The translations under genes and the position numbers were made by a program. From the NCBI GenBank assembly GCA_007570785.1, contig ML660774.1, positions 12,671,970-12,735,969 on the forward strand: a DNA stretch of 64,000 nucleotides, given 5' to 3'. The notes beneath the pieces were generated by a model. The model was not told the origin of the DNA. It made no database searches and saw nothing but the letters and a program-made list of their open reading frames with translations. The stretch's first letter is position 1. The number at the start of each line of letters is the position of its first letter. Positions 1 to 11,324 of this stretch are shown here, in pieces. Origin of the DNA: Antilocapra americana (Eukaryota; Chordata; Mammalia; Artiodactyla; Antilocapridae).

Positions 1-94
1 GAATTGTTTTCTTTTGTCTCTTTTATTCTTTGTAGGCTCTTCTGCTCTGTTTTAAATATTAGCCTCTCTCACACTTACCTGTGTTTCTGAATAT

Positions 95-600
95 TTTTCT
101 TTTTTATGTTTTATTTATTTAAAAAATCTTTATTAGAGTGTAGTTGATTTACAATGTTGTGTTAGCAAAGTGTATTAGTTATACATATATCTACTTTGTT
201 TAAAGATTCTTAGCCGATATCAGCCTTTACAGAGTATTGATCAGAGTTCCCTGTGCTATACAGCAGGTCCTTATTAATCATCTATTTTATATATAGCAGT
301 GTATATACGTCAATCCCAATCTCCCAGTTTATTCCCCTCCTTTACCCTGTGATAACTGTGTTTGTTTTCTACATCTGTGACACTCTTCATTCCTTGGGAT
401 TCTGCAGGCAAGAATGCTGGAGTGGATTGTCATTTCCTTCTCCAGTAAATAAATTCTTTGTACCCATTTTTAAGATTCAGTACATAAGGGATATCATATG
501 ATATTTGTCTTTCTCTGTCCAACTTACTTCATTCAGTGTCACAATCTCTAAGTCCATCCTTGTTGTAGCAGATTCTGCCAATTTTTCTTCATTGCGTTGT
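95..600 (-). mobile_element. L1 3'UTR fragment (artiodactyl L1), split by a Bov-A piece
   Basis: Reads as the reverse complement of the artiodactyl L1 3'UTR, with landmarks such as TACAATGTTGTGTTAG, CCCTGTGCTATACAGCAGGT and GATATCATATGATATTTGTC in the expected order. The 3' end of the element faces left. About 55 bases of Bov-A-like sequence (391-445) replace the L1 bases expected there, after which L1 resumes. No ORF2 coding sequence is present. Confidence 0.85.
391..445 (-). mobile_element. Bov-A fragment inside the L1 3'UTR
   Basis: The bases match the middle of a Bov-A unit in reverse orientation (GGATTCTGCAGGCAAGAATG and CATTTCCTTCTCCAG). Neither the tRNA-derived head nor the usual end is present, and I see no TSD. 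A gene-conversion patch or a heavily deleted SINE would both explain it. Confidence 0.6.
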
Positions 601-633
601 ATCAGTTATTTAAAATATGTTATAGGTAACTTT

Positions 634-820
634 GGGGCTTCCCTGGTAGATCAGTGGGCCAAGAATCCATATGCAATGCAAGAGATGCAGTTCTGACCCC
701 CGGGTCAAGCAGATCCCCTAGAGGAGGGCATGGCAACGCACTGCATTATTCTTTGCTGGAGAAGCCCATGGACTGAAGCGCCTGGTGGGCTACAGTCCAG
801 AGCGATTGAGTGCACACGCA
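634..820 (+). mobile_element. Bov-tA SINE
   Basis: Starts with the tRNA-Glu-derived head (GGGCTTCCCTGGTAGATCAG) and continues into the Bov-A body. It is flanked by 11-base direct repeats with one mismatch (623-633 TAGGTAACTTT, 821-831 TAGCTAACTTT), which I read as the target-site duplication. It carries many substitutions relative to other copies in the window, so it is probably an older one. Confidence 0.88.
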
Positions 821-831
821 TAGCTAACTTT

Positions 832-2530
832 AATACGGATGATTCCCATTTATGAACGAAAAATATATATCTCAGTCTACGTCCCCATTATTTGGGGAAG
901 TAATTGGGCTCCTCTTGTTTCACATAAAAGTTGAAAAATTTCAAAGCAAGTGAGAATATGAACTCCAAAAGAAAGAAAGGTAGTAAGCAAATCTACTTTT
1001 CTGAGTTATATATTAAAGGTACTAAAAGAGTAGAGGTAAATTTCTCATCAAAATATTTAATCCTTGTGGAACATTATAAAAGTATTAATAGAACATGCTG
1101 AGAAACATATGAGGTTTTCTGCGGGTTTGGGAAGCTAGACATGAATGGTATACATTTCATACTTTCTGGGAGCTCATACTTGGAGTCAGAAAACTTATGA
1201 CACAATAATTTGGACAGGTAGACAAGGAAATAAGAGGTAATATAAGGTCATACTTGATTAAGAGACAAGTCAGGAGAGCCACTACAATTCTAAGTCCAGA
1301 GAATAGAAGGGAGTTTTATTGTAAGAATCAGAGCCTTGATCCTATTGCATTATTACTCTTAAAATCTCTCAAATAATAATCTCTCAAAACTTTCCAATAG
1401 GTCAAAAAGGGTTTTTTAATATAGAATTTGAAGCCAACAGTTCATACACACTGTAGACACACGTGTACATGTATAAACATATAAACATGTGTATATGTGT
1501 ATAAAAGGATAGTCTCTAATACGTGCGCATCCCCATTTAGAGCTAACACCAGAGTATGTAACTGCCCAGGTGCCTGGTGATCAGAAGTGGGCTCACTGCT
1601 GGGATGTCAGATGCAGGACGCGAGGAAGTGTCAACACCAGGAAGAAAATGGAAAGTGAAATTTAAACTAGTAGCTAACATCACAGATTATATTAAATAAA
1701 CGATAAAATAGCAGGGTTTGAGATAGAGGTTGTCAGTAAGTGTAAATCGTTTTAACTACATTTTCTGCAATTTTCCATTTTTTGTGCTAAAGCTGTCAGA
1801 GAAGATAACCACAGTTTTGTATGAGATGTTCCACAGTTTTCTTACGGCGTTCATTAGCACTCCATGGCAAATATTTTGAGCTGCCCACGTGTACACTGCA
1901 AAGTGGATCACAATCACAACAAAATAACCGAACTCAAAAAGCAAAGCCATTTTGGGTGTTAGGAAGAATGCACTGAATGAATACCTTTATTCTGATATTA
2001 CGTTGGATCCTGTCTCCCCTGACATTTTAGATTTTGATAAATAGGATGCATTCAAAATACGCTCTGAAGGGGCTGGCCTTGGGCTTTGAGAAACTCCTAG
2101 ATAGAGACTCTAGGGAAGCTGTGAACGAATCAGCACAGACCGGGCATCTCCTGCTTGAGCAGAGGGGGTCCCATAGCCCTCCTGGGGAGGGTCCAGGGAA
2201 GCCATTAGCAGTCTGCCAGCAAAAGATGCTCCTGGGTTCACAGTATCAGGCTATTTGCTTATAAAATTACTTGGAAAATGATAACCATTTTTGCTTGTTT
2301 ATAAATTTCTTTGAAGAGTCTGTAATCCAGTCATATGAAAAAGTGATTTTTTTTAAAGTAGAATAAGTCACTCTATTTACTACTTTGAAGTCCTTAAATG
2401 AGTGAATTGCCTACAAGATAAAATTCTCAGAGCCTATCATGGAATTTAATAAGATGTTGTATATACACACAAAGGAATAAAATGAAATAAATAAATATTA
2501 TAATAAAATGAATTTATTTTTTATAAATAA
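832..2530. other. Unassigned AT-rich sequence
   Basis: No repeat family or gene recognised. A 64-codon open frame on the minus strand (1756-1950) has hydrophobic residues but no motif, splice context or family resemblance I can name. 1450-1505 is an alternating purine-pyrimidine stretch rich in GTAT/ACAT steps. Confidence 0.5.
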
Positions 2531-2537
2531 AATGAAA

Positions 2538-2945
2538 TAATGCCATTTATAGCAACATGGATAGACCTAGAGATTATCATACTAAGTTAAATAAGTCAGA
2601 TAGAAAAAGAGAAATATCATATGATATTGCTTATATGTGAAGCTTAAAAAAATGATATAAATGAACTTGTTTATAAAACAAAGCAGACTCACAGACACAG
2701 AAAACAAACATGATTACCAAAGGGAGAAGATGGGGAAGGATGAATTAGTTTAGGATTAAAATAGGCACACTACATATAAGAGATAACCAAGCCGGACCTA
2801 CTGTATAGCACAGGGAATTAAATGTCTTGTAATAACCTATGGTAGAAAAGAATCCGAAAAATAAATACATACAGCTGAATCATTTTGCTGTATCCTTGAA
2901 ACTATCACATTATAAATGATATTTCAATTAAACAAATTAAAAACA
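2538..2945 (+). mobile_element. L1 3' end (artiodactyl L1), sense strand
   Basis: Contains, in order, the end-of-L1 landmarks GCAACATGGATAGACCTAGA, TCACAGACACAGAAAACA and CCTACTGTATAGCACAGGGA, then an A/T-rich tail near 2930-2945. It is strongly diverged with small indels. It lacks ORF2 and the ORF frames here are broken. Confidence 0.85.
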
Positions 2946-2974
2946 GAAAAAATAACATCTAGCTTCACAGCTAA

Positions 2975-3340
2975 TGCTTCCCCTACTACATTCGGTGCCA
3001 TTTCCTTTCTGGCATGAATTTGTCCTTGCTTCTCATGGTTCTCCCAACATCTCATGCATTTTTATATGTTTGTGCACGTCTTTATTTGTCCCTCTGCTCA
3101 GAATGGCCTCTTCATTTCTTTGATAGACTCTTAAAAAGTGAGAAATTGAAAACCTCTTCAGTTCTTCCATTCTACCCTTTGCCCCTTCAAGGAACTGCCC
3201 CTTGGTTTCTCTGGGTTTTCCCACAGTACCTGGTACATGGTCTACTGATGAAGCATTGGTAGTTTGAGCTCCTCAAGGATGAAACTGTGTTTATATAACT
3301 AGAACCTAAACAAGTATAGTGACAGGCACAAAGTGAAAAG
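2975..3340 (+). mobile_element. L2-like LINE 3' end (ancient)
   Basis: The order of phrases resembles the 3' end of mammalian L2: a Pro/Ser-like CT-rich block, then GAGCTCCTCAAGGATGAAAC, then AGTATAGTGACAGGCACAAA (compare the L2 'cagtgcctggcaca' phrase). Divergence is high, so the family call is tentative. An 82-codon frame at 3014-3262 lies inside it and is not credible as a gene. Confidence 0.6.
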
Positions 3341-3361
3341 TCATCACATAATTATAGAAAC

Positions 3362-3482
3362 AATGAAAAGGAAAGGATAACAGAAGGATGGGAAAGAGAG
3401 ATGAGAAAAGATAGGGAATCAAGGAAAGGAGGGAATAAAGAGAGGGAGGGGGCAGAAAAGTAAAGAAAAGGTAGAAAAAGTA
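3362..3482 (+). repeat. Polypurine (A/G) tract
   Basis: About 120 bases that are almost entirely A and G on the plus strand, with only scattered T or C, including GGGAGGGGG runs near 3447-3455. It is not a regular microsatellite. Such tracts can form triplex (H-DNA) structures; that is inference. Confidence 0.7.
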
Positions 3483-3734
3483 GATGATTAAGACACTGAA
3501 TAATTAGAAAATAAGTCTCCAACCATCAGAGAAAAATAAACATGTCACTGCTCATGAAAAATCAAAATTCAGAATGGGTTAATTTATGAAATATAAAACT
3601 ATAAGTAGTTAAAATCCCCATTAGAAGTATCAGGTGACATCTAGTGAATAAATACAAGAATGATTCTATGAAATTTTATTACAAATTGTTTGGTACTTGA
3701 AAGGACAAGAGACATTAAAAAGACAGAGACATTA

Positions 3735-4252
3735 AACAACATAGACAGCCTAGACAACATATTAAAAAGCAGAGACATTACTTTGCCAACAAAGGTCCGT
3801 CTAGTCAAAGCTATGGTTTTTCTAGTAGTCATGTATGGATGTGAGAGTTGGACCATAAAGAAGGCTGAGCACAAAAGAATTGAGGCTTCTGAACTGTGGT
3901 GTTGGAGAAGACTCTTGAGAGTCCCTTGGACTGCAAGGAGATACAACCAGTCAATCCTGAAGGAAATCAGTCCTGAATATTCATTGGAAGGATTGATGCT
4001 GAAGCTGAAACTCCAATATTTTGGCCACCTGATGTGAAGAATTGACTCATTGGAAAAGACCCTGATGCTGGGAAAGATTGAAGGCAGGAGGAGAAGGGGA
4101 CAACAAAGGATGAAATGGTTAGATGGCCTCACTGACTCCATGGACAGGAGTTTGAGTAAGCTCCGGGAATTGGTGATGGACAAGGAAGGCTGGTGTGCTG
4201 TAGTCCGTGGGGTAGCAAAGAGTCAGAAACAACTGAGCAACTGAACTGAAGG
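3735..4252 (+). mobile_element. BovB LINE, 5'-truncated
   Basis: Matches the last ~500 bases of BovB in sense orientation: the ORF tail with CATGTATGGATGTGAGAGTT, then GGCCACCTGATGTGAAGAAT, and the terminal ACTGAGCAACTGAACTGAA. A partly open frame at 3690-4037 encodes the C-terminal BovB peptide (MYGCESWTIKKAEHKR). Just upstream (3700-3790) the phrase AGAGACATTA occurs three times, suggesting slippage. Confidence 0.9.
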
Positions 4253-4576
4253 GACTAATTAGTTAAGCTTTGGTCAACACTGACCTATTTTTATTAGGAT
4301 AGGAAATGAAAATCAGTCAACTGTCATCACCTAGCAGTAAAGAGGGAAGGTTAGTTAATCTGATCCTGGAAGAAACTTTTTGAGAAACATCCTAAGAACA
4401 TGTATCTGTGATTATCATGGAAGGACTAAGACATTTATTCTAAGCTATTTATTTTTTAGAATTTACTGACAAGCATAGAATGATGATGATGGAAATAATA
4501 GGGCATGGAAAAGAGAGAGAAAAGGGAAAGGAAAGCAAAGGTATTTTACCTTAACATATCCACTTCTACACGTTAA

Positions 4577-4780
4577 ATTGAAAGTCTATCAATTGTGTCC
4601 AACTTTGTGAACCCATGGGCTGTAGCCTGCCAGGCTCCTCTATCCATGGAATTCTCTAGGCAAGAATACCAGAGTGGGTAGCCATTCTCTTCTCAAGGGG
4701 ATCTTCCCAACCCAGGGCTTGAACCCAGGTTTCCCGCATTGCAGGTGGGTTCTTTACTGTCTGAGCCACCAGGCAGCCCT
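4577..4780 (-). mobile_element. Bov-tA SINE
   Basis: Reverse-complement Bov-tA: begins with the Bov-A end and finishes with GTCTGAGCCACCAGGCAGCC, the tRNA-derived head. The flanks CTACACGTTAA (4566-4576) and CTATATGTTAA (4781-4791) form an 11-base imperfect TSD whose two differences are both C/T changes. Confidence 0.9.
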
Positions 4781-4791
4781 CTATATGTTAA

Positions 4792-7700
4792 GTCTATTTA
4801 AAATACTTCTCATAACAAACATGCATTGACCCATCAGGAATGAAAAATAGGACAGATGCAAACAATTTGGGGTGGTGAATAGATCCTGAAGTCCTCTTGT
4901 ATTTTGGTATTTTTTATTATGTATTTTAGTTGCTTTGGTGGGGACATTTTTGTGTCACATTGAGGAGATCTATTTCTGTCTATCAATACAGATGGTTACT
5001 TACAGATTAATTTGGTAAAATTGGCTTTAATTTTTATCTCTTTCTAACCTGCAGCCCCCTTCTCAGTATTTACCTACTATATAAAGGAGACATATTTCAT
5101 ATATCTTGATTTTTCCAGACTGTGCACTTTTTTATTTAACCTTCTATCAATGATTAATGGAGTAGCGTAGTCCTGCCTCCTTTAATGGGTCTAGTCCTGT
5201 TTGCCCACTACATCGAAGTGTAATACATTTTGTTCAACTGAGATGAGACTTAAGAGGGGAAAAAAATGAAAGTGGAGTTACGTGCTTATTTTCTTTCCAT
5301 TGTTCATCTCTTTCTTCAGTGTTTCAGTCAATTGGGTTGAAAACAGGAAAGACAGAGCCAGTAGATAAAAGAAGAGAAGCTTGACAGGCAATCTGAAATT
5401 ATAGGAAGGCAGGGAATTACTTCTAAAACACCTTGCTGCAATTTTCTACTTGACCAATGCAAACTTCTGTTTATAAGTACATTCAGGGAACCACATTTTC
5501 TTTCTAACATTTTCAAATAGCTGTCTTCTTTAAAGACGCCAATAGTTAACGACTGGTTCTGTAAACTGTAATCACTTATGACTGTCATTCGAATCACTAT
5601 TAGTTCAGCACTGGCAGAAGGTTGCAGACAATTTCCAGAGATCAAACAAAAGCATTAGCTCCAGTGTTTTTTGATTAAGCTTCTACGGATGTCTCTAAAT
5701 TCAATTGTCTCTTCTTTGAGACAGAGGTGCCAACCATCTCTATCAAATTATACCACGAAAAACTTGCTCCACACTGGCAAGGTCTCTGTGAGAAGTCATT
5801 ATTTTAACAACAAACTCATTTTGAAAGTTATGATCTGGAATGAACTTGCAGGCTCTTTCATTAGAATCCAGTTATATGCAGTGTGTACTTAAAATTATTT
5901 TAATTTCTTTTTTCCTCCCTTTATGATTAAAAAAAATCTACTCATTCAATCCTGATGATAGTTACTGTTTTTTTCCCAACTTAAACAAAAATATGACTGA
6001 ACCGAACTTAGTCCTCAGATTGACTGCAAGTCTAACATTTCCAGAATTTCTGTTTTGTCAGTATCCACTCTCTGCCCCATTAACTTAAAGCAAACAAACA
6101 AATAACAATCTTTACATGAGGACAATTATGTATGTTGGAGAAGGTTTTATAATTTTTAACATTAAAGAAAAACAGAGAAGCCAAGGCAAATCAGTGTGTG
6201 GCAGTGAGAAAGCTCCAGATTTATTATTTATGGTAGGGAGGGGAGAGGGAAAGTTAAACTGATTGGTTTATATCATCAAATAACCCAAGCTTCTCATTTT
6301 GCCAGTGCCAACTGCCTCCTCAAACAAGTGGAAATTGATGGACTTGAATCCCATCTTGTTCATTTCCATATCCTCTCCTTCACCATGCTAGCATCCCTTG
6401 AGATGGTCCAAAGGAGCACAGAGGTGGAACAGAGGGCAGAGCATTACCAAACCGCAAAACTAGATAATTAGACCCAGAATTAATGGGCTTTCAGGTCTCC
6501 CATGGAGGTCTTAAAACCCCCTGGAGTTGAATTGAATGGGTTCAGTACACACTTCTTCTTGTCTATAGCACAGTTAAAGGCAGGAAGAAAAATAATTCCT
6601 TTTGATACAGTATTAACAGTAAGAGGACCTAGTGGAGTGGCGGGTGCTCAGGGGAAAACCTTGCTTCTTGTTAAGTAGTGACTGACTTATTAGGGACTCG
6701 AAATGAGGGGTAAATGAATAAATTAATGACTGAGGCAGTGGGTGGGAAAAAGAATTGCATTCCTTCTTTGCATAGCCTCTAACCAGCTGTGAATGTGGAC
6801 ATGCCATTTCACTCTTGAAAGTCAGTTTACTCATTGATGAAGTAGTGACAGAGGAGTTATGGCTGTTTCACCTTTATTCTGAGCTTCACATGACAGAATG
6901 AATGTGAAAGCACTTTTTAATTTAACCTATTACTACCAGAACTTTAAAAATGTGCACCGTTTTCCTAAAGACCTGTTTACATGATTTATACGTAGTCTTT
7001 CCTTCATGATCCTTTCATTTATCTTGAGCCCTCCAGCCAAGCTGGATTGGTTTGCTCCTTAATTGACCCATATTAAAGCTCTGGTAAAGCCTGCTCTTAA
7101 TTTGTATATAGGTCTGTTAGACTTTGCTTAATGCACCGATTTCTCAGAATGTTGATGTACCTGTCTCATCTCCCGCTGCTCTGTTCTTTAAAGCCTACAC
7201 ATTAAATGGGCTCTAAACTCTTTGTAAATCTTTGACAAATAGCTTTTGGGTCCTGCTAACTGTAGATCTTCCCTGTATCCTTGCCCACAACTCTGATTCA
7301 AGTCTCAGACTTCTTTTCATAATGTAATCTTGCACCAGCCACTACTTCCTGCATTAATGCCCACAACTGGGGCCCTGGAATGGCAAATCTCCCTGTACCA
7401 ATCCTATTGCAGAAGAGAACATCAAATCACAGATCCAGCCCTACTTTGATCTGGGATGGCTGACTTGGAAAGCCTTAGACTTCTGTTTCTTTTTAAAAAA
7501 TATTTTAAAAATATGTATCTACAAACTTTAAAATATGCACAAAATGAACACAAAATAGCTAATTGTATACCTTACATCCCCTAATATTTTTATTTATGTC
7601 TATACTCTTCCAGTGTTTCTTTTCAAACAGACAAAAATAAAAAGCTAGACACTTATTTGTCCACATTTTCACATGAGAGTCCCATACTACACACTTATCT

Positions 7701-7879
7701 TCCCCATAAGTTATTACTCAGCAAGTTATACCTACTAGTTGATAACCAGCAGTATATAGATAGCCTCCAAAACTATTTTCAATGGCTTAACCTGCAGTTT
7801 CTGAAAAATATAAGTTAAAATCTCTAAGTGCATTTTGATGGGTTTATATCCCCCTGATATCTGTCAGATGTTGTCTTTC
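4792..7879. other. Unassigned intergenic sequence
   Basis: About 3 kb without a repeat I recognise. The longest open frame is 105 codons on the minus strand (5328-5645); it has no domain, signal peptide or family resemblance that I can identify, and base composition does not change across it. It could contain old, unrecognisable repeats or non-coding regulatory sequence. Confidence 0.45.
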
Positions 7880-8053
7880 TTTAATTTTTAAATTTTTTAA
7901 GTTTCTTGGAGAATAGTTGCTTTACAATGTTGTGTTAGTTTCTCCTCTACAGCAAAGTGAATCAGCGGCATGTAAACATATATCCTCCTTTTGTGAATTT
8001 CCTTCCCTTTTAGGTCACCATAGAACATGGAGTGGAGTTTCTGTGCTATGCAG
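7880..8053 (-). mobile_element. L1 3'UTR fragment, left part
   Basis: Reverse-complement L1 3'UTR (GCTTTACAATGTTGTGTTAG, then AAAGTGAATCAGCGGCATGT). It is interrupted by a BovB at 8054 and resumes after 8967. Confidence 0.85.
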
Positions 8054-8967
8054 CTGTTGTTGTTAAGTCACTCAAGTCATGTCTGACTCTTTGCGACCCC
8101 AAGGACTGAACCATGCCAGGCTTCCCTGTCCTTCACCATCTCCTGGAGTTTGCTCACACTCATGTTCATTGAGTCGGTGATGCCATCCAACCATCTCATC
8201 CTCTGTCATCCCCTTCTCCTCTTGCCTTCAATCTTTCCCAGCGTCAGGGTCTTTTCCAATGAGTTGGCTCTTTGCATCAGGTGGCCAAAGTATTGGAACT
8301 TCAGGTTCAGCATCAGTCCTTCCAATGATTATCAGGACTGATTTCCTTTAGGATTGACTGGTTGGATCTCCTTGCAGTCCAAGGGACTCTCAAGAGTCTT
8401 CTCCAACACCACAGTTCAAAAGCATCTGTTCTTTGGTGCTCAGACTTCTATATGGTCCAACTCTCATATTCAAACATGACTACAGGGAAAACCGTAGCTA
8501 TGATTACACAGATTTTTGTTGTCAAAGTAACATCTTCTCTATTTAATACACTGTCTAGGTTTATCATTGCTTTTCTTCGAAGGAGCAAGTGTCTTTTAAT
8601 TTCATGGCTGTACTCACCATTCACAGTGATTTTGGAGCCCAAGAAAATAAGGGCTGTCACAGTTTCCATTTTTTCCCCATCTATTTGTCATGTAGTGTTG
8701 GGACTGGATGCCATGATCTTAGTTTTTTGAATACTGAATTTTAAGCCAGCTTTTTCACTCTCCTCTTTCACCTTCATCAAGAGGCTCTTTAGTTCCTCTT
8801 CATTTTCTGCCATAAGGGTAGTGTTATTGATATTTCTCCTGGCAATCTTTATTCCAGGTTGTGTTTCATCTAGTCAGGCATTTTGCAGGATGTACTCTGC
8901 ATATAAGTTAAACAAGTAGGGTGACAGTATATAGCCTTGACGTACTCCTATCTCAATTTTGAATCAA
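8054..8967 (-). mobile_element. BovB LINE, 5'-truncated, inserted into an L1
   Basis: About 0.9 kb of the BovB 3' region in reverse orientation. It runs from the terminal TGTTGTTAAGTCACTCAAGT at the left to the RT region with CATATAAGTTAAACAAGTAG near 8905. The target-site duplication is a perfect 14 bases, TCTGTGCTATGCAG, at 8040-8053 and 8968-8981. Because that phrase belongs to the interrupted L1 3'UTR, insertion into a pre-existing L1 is clear. Several short antisense frames cover it; none is a gene. Confidence 0.95.
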
Positions 8968-9022
8968 TCTGTGCTATGCAGTAAGCTCTCATTAATTATC
9001 TATTTCATACACAATATCAATA
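8968..9022 (-). mobile_element. L1 3'UTR fragment, right part
   Basis: Continuation of the L1 at 7880-8053 after the BovB insertion: GCTATGCAGTAAGCTCTCAT, then the phrase for 'tatctatttcatacacaat'. Confidence 0.85.
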
Positions 9023-9246
9023 GTGCAGGTTTTGCCTTTTATGACTATATTATTTTCTGGCCCAATTGTTTTTGATCAATTCTTTTCTTGACTGAATGTT
9101 ACTTTTATCTTATATAACTTCCTCTTTTTTATGACTTTCCTCCTGACTTTCCCACTTAATTCTGTTTTGTTGGTTATTTAGTTAGCTGCCATAGCTGCTG
9201 CTTATTTCCATGTTTGTTTTTCAGGTAAATGTCCACTTACACTTAC

Positions 9247-9438
9247 ATGGTGAAAATCACTCAGTCGTGTCTGACTCTTTGCAACTGCATGGACTGTACA
9301 GTCCATGGAATTCTCCAGGCCAGAAAACTGGAGTGGGTAGCCTTTCCCTTCTCCAGGGGATCTTCCCAACCCAGGGATCGAGCCCAGATCTCCTGCATTG
9401 CAGGTGATTCTTTCCCAGCTGAGCCACAAGGGAAGCCC
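9247..9438 (-). mobile_element. Bov-tA SINE
   Basis: Full-length reverse-complement copy with well-preserved blocks (CACTCAGTCGTGTCTGACTC, GACTGTACAGTCCATGGAAT) and the tRNA-derived head at the right end (GAGCCACAAGGGAAGCCC). It includes the short GACTGTACAGTC palindrome seen in some Bov-tA subfamilies. I could not settle a TSD. Confidence 0.92.
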
Positions 9439-10992
9439 ACACATATGTAAGCCTGAAGGAATTAGGACAAACACCAGTCCTAGTCCTAGGACAGGGTCCT
9501 GAGTGTCCTCTCTGTCAGGATGTCCAGGAGCTCCTGAGGGGGAGAATAGAATGGCCAGAGTAGTGGGGATGTATGGTTTATCTTTTTAAAATTTGCTTTT
9601 AGATAATGTATTCATCACTTGGTTTGAAGTCATTCTTCTTTCTCAGGTACTTAAATATTTAGTTCCTTAAACGCACATTCCCTTGGAAGAATCGGCTAAT
9701 ATATTTTTGGGGGAGGGATAACTGAAGTTAAAATCCAGATCCTTGTGTTTGCCCATTCTGTCTGTTTGGAGATTGTGGTGGAATTTGCTTTAAGACAGAG
9801 TTTATGACATTCAGTAAGGTTTTAACACTTCCCCATTACACTCTCCCTTACATCAACCAATCTGATCTTTGGGGGAATCTCTTAGTATCTCAACCATAGG
9901 TCCTGCTGTTTTTCAGAACAAACATGGGTGGATTCACCCTCACCTGGTGGATGAGGAAGAATCCATTGGAGCCAACTTACTCAGACAATGTAGAGCTTTT
10001 ACAACCCCCTCATTAGTCAGCAGGTCCTTGATGCTACTCCAGTCAGCACTGAACTGCTCTTGATGCTTTACTACCACCAAATAGAGCTGAAACAATCAGT
10101 ACCCCAACCAGAACAGAGTTAGGAGGACTGCCAAGGGGATCTATTTGATATCCTTTCCTTTCTACCTGGACTATTATTTCCTGAACTTATATTAGGACCT
10201 AGTCACCATCCGCCTAGTAGAATATTTAAATATTGGGTTCTGAGATAGATCAGATGTTCTCTTGCTTTTATATATCTGCAGGATCATTTTAGGGGGTGAG
10301 AATCAACAGCTGTCACTTCACCATCTTCCCATGAAGTAGACCTTGCAACCGTTCTCCCACCCTGCCCAGTAAATGTGTATTGCACAATTTAGAATTAATT
10401 TCAGAGTATCTATCCTGAAATAGATGTAGAACATTTTTTTTAATTCTCTAAGCTTTTAGTACATCTGTTTTATAAATAATTCAAATACTTTAGCATCTTG
10501 AAAATTGAGACATATGATTGATTATTGTATTTTTCCAATTATCTGCCAAAGTGCTTTGAGCATAGTAAGTGCACCATAGAAGTTATCTAATTTAATGGAC
10601 ATCTTCAACATAACTGAAATTCAGAAGGATAGCTTTCCCTCAAGGATAAAATGTATGGAAATTCATGCCATCTCAGATATGCCATCTAGGAGTATTTTTT
10701 GGCTATGAGAAAAGTATTCTCTATCATGCAGTTTCTGAATGAAATGTTTCCATGGATATTAGAGCTTGAATTATCTTCATTTCATTAGTTTTAAAAACCC
10801 TCTGCGGAAATCTATTGTAAACATTCTTCACTGCAGTGTTGGAGAGCTATATTCTGATTTCTTTATAATCTCAAACAACCTCACCATGTATTGAGCCCAG
10901 AAAACGCAGCTATAAGCTCAACTTTTGGAGAAGAGGTAATATTATCTAGTGTTCAGGGTTTTAAAACTTGGTTGTTTTGCAATTGTATTTTC
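9439..10992. other. Unassigned sequence
   Basis: No repeat or gene recognised. A 64-codon open frame at 9869-10063 has no recognisable features. Confidence 0.45.
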
Positions 10993-11008
10993 CTTTAAGA
11001 AAAACCAG

Positions 11009-11212
11009 ACTTCCCTGATGGCTCAGACGGTAAGGCATCTGCCTACAATGCAGGAGACCCGGGGGTCTCAATCCCTGAATCGGCAAGATCTCCTGGAGAA
11101 GGAAATGGCACCCCACTCCAGTACTCTTGCCTGGAAAATCCCATGGACGGAGAAGCCTGGCAGGCTACAGTCCATGGGGCCGCAGAGAGTCGGACAGGAC
11201 TGAGTGACTTCA
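11009..11212 (+). mobile_element. Bov-tA SINE with perfect 16-base TSD
   Basis: A full-length copy running from ACTTCCCTGATGGCTCAGAC to GAGTGACTTCA. The perfect direct repeat CTTTAAGAAAAACCAG flanks it at 10993-11008 and 11213-11228. The long intact TSD and the modest divergence of the body suggest a relatively recent insertion. Confidence 0.97.
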
Positions 11213-11296
11213 CTTTAAGAAAAACCAGCAGGGGAGTTTCAAGATGTCAACCCAAGATAATAAAGGAGAAAATAGGATATGAGAGAAAAAAGCAGA

Positions 11297-11324
11297 GTCT
11301 AGGATAATTCAAATTATCCTAGAC
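11297..11324. repeat. Perfect 13-bp inverted repeat (hairpin)
   Basis: GTCTAGGATAATT at 11297-11309 and its exact reverse complement at 11312-11324, with a 2-base gap. No T- or A-run places it as a terminator, and this is not a bacterial context. It may simply be a chance palindrome. Confidence 0.7.

Noticed and set aside
634..820. tRNA gene in the SINE heads (also at 11009, 13787, 46852 and others)
   Set aside because: The heads are tRNA-Glu-derived but lack an intact cloverleaf and are part of Bov-tA SINEs.
1756..1950. 64-codon minus-strand frame with hydrophobic N-terminus
   Set aside because: Too short, no family resemblance, no promoter or exon signals that I can defend.
5328..5645. 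105-codon minus-strand open frame
   Set aside because: No recognisable domain, signal, splice context or composition change; lengths like this are expected by chance in 64 kb.
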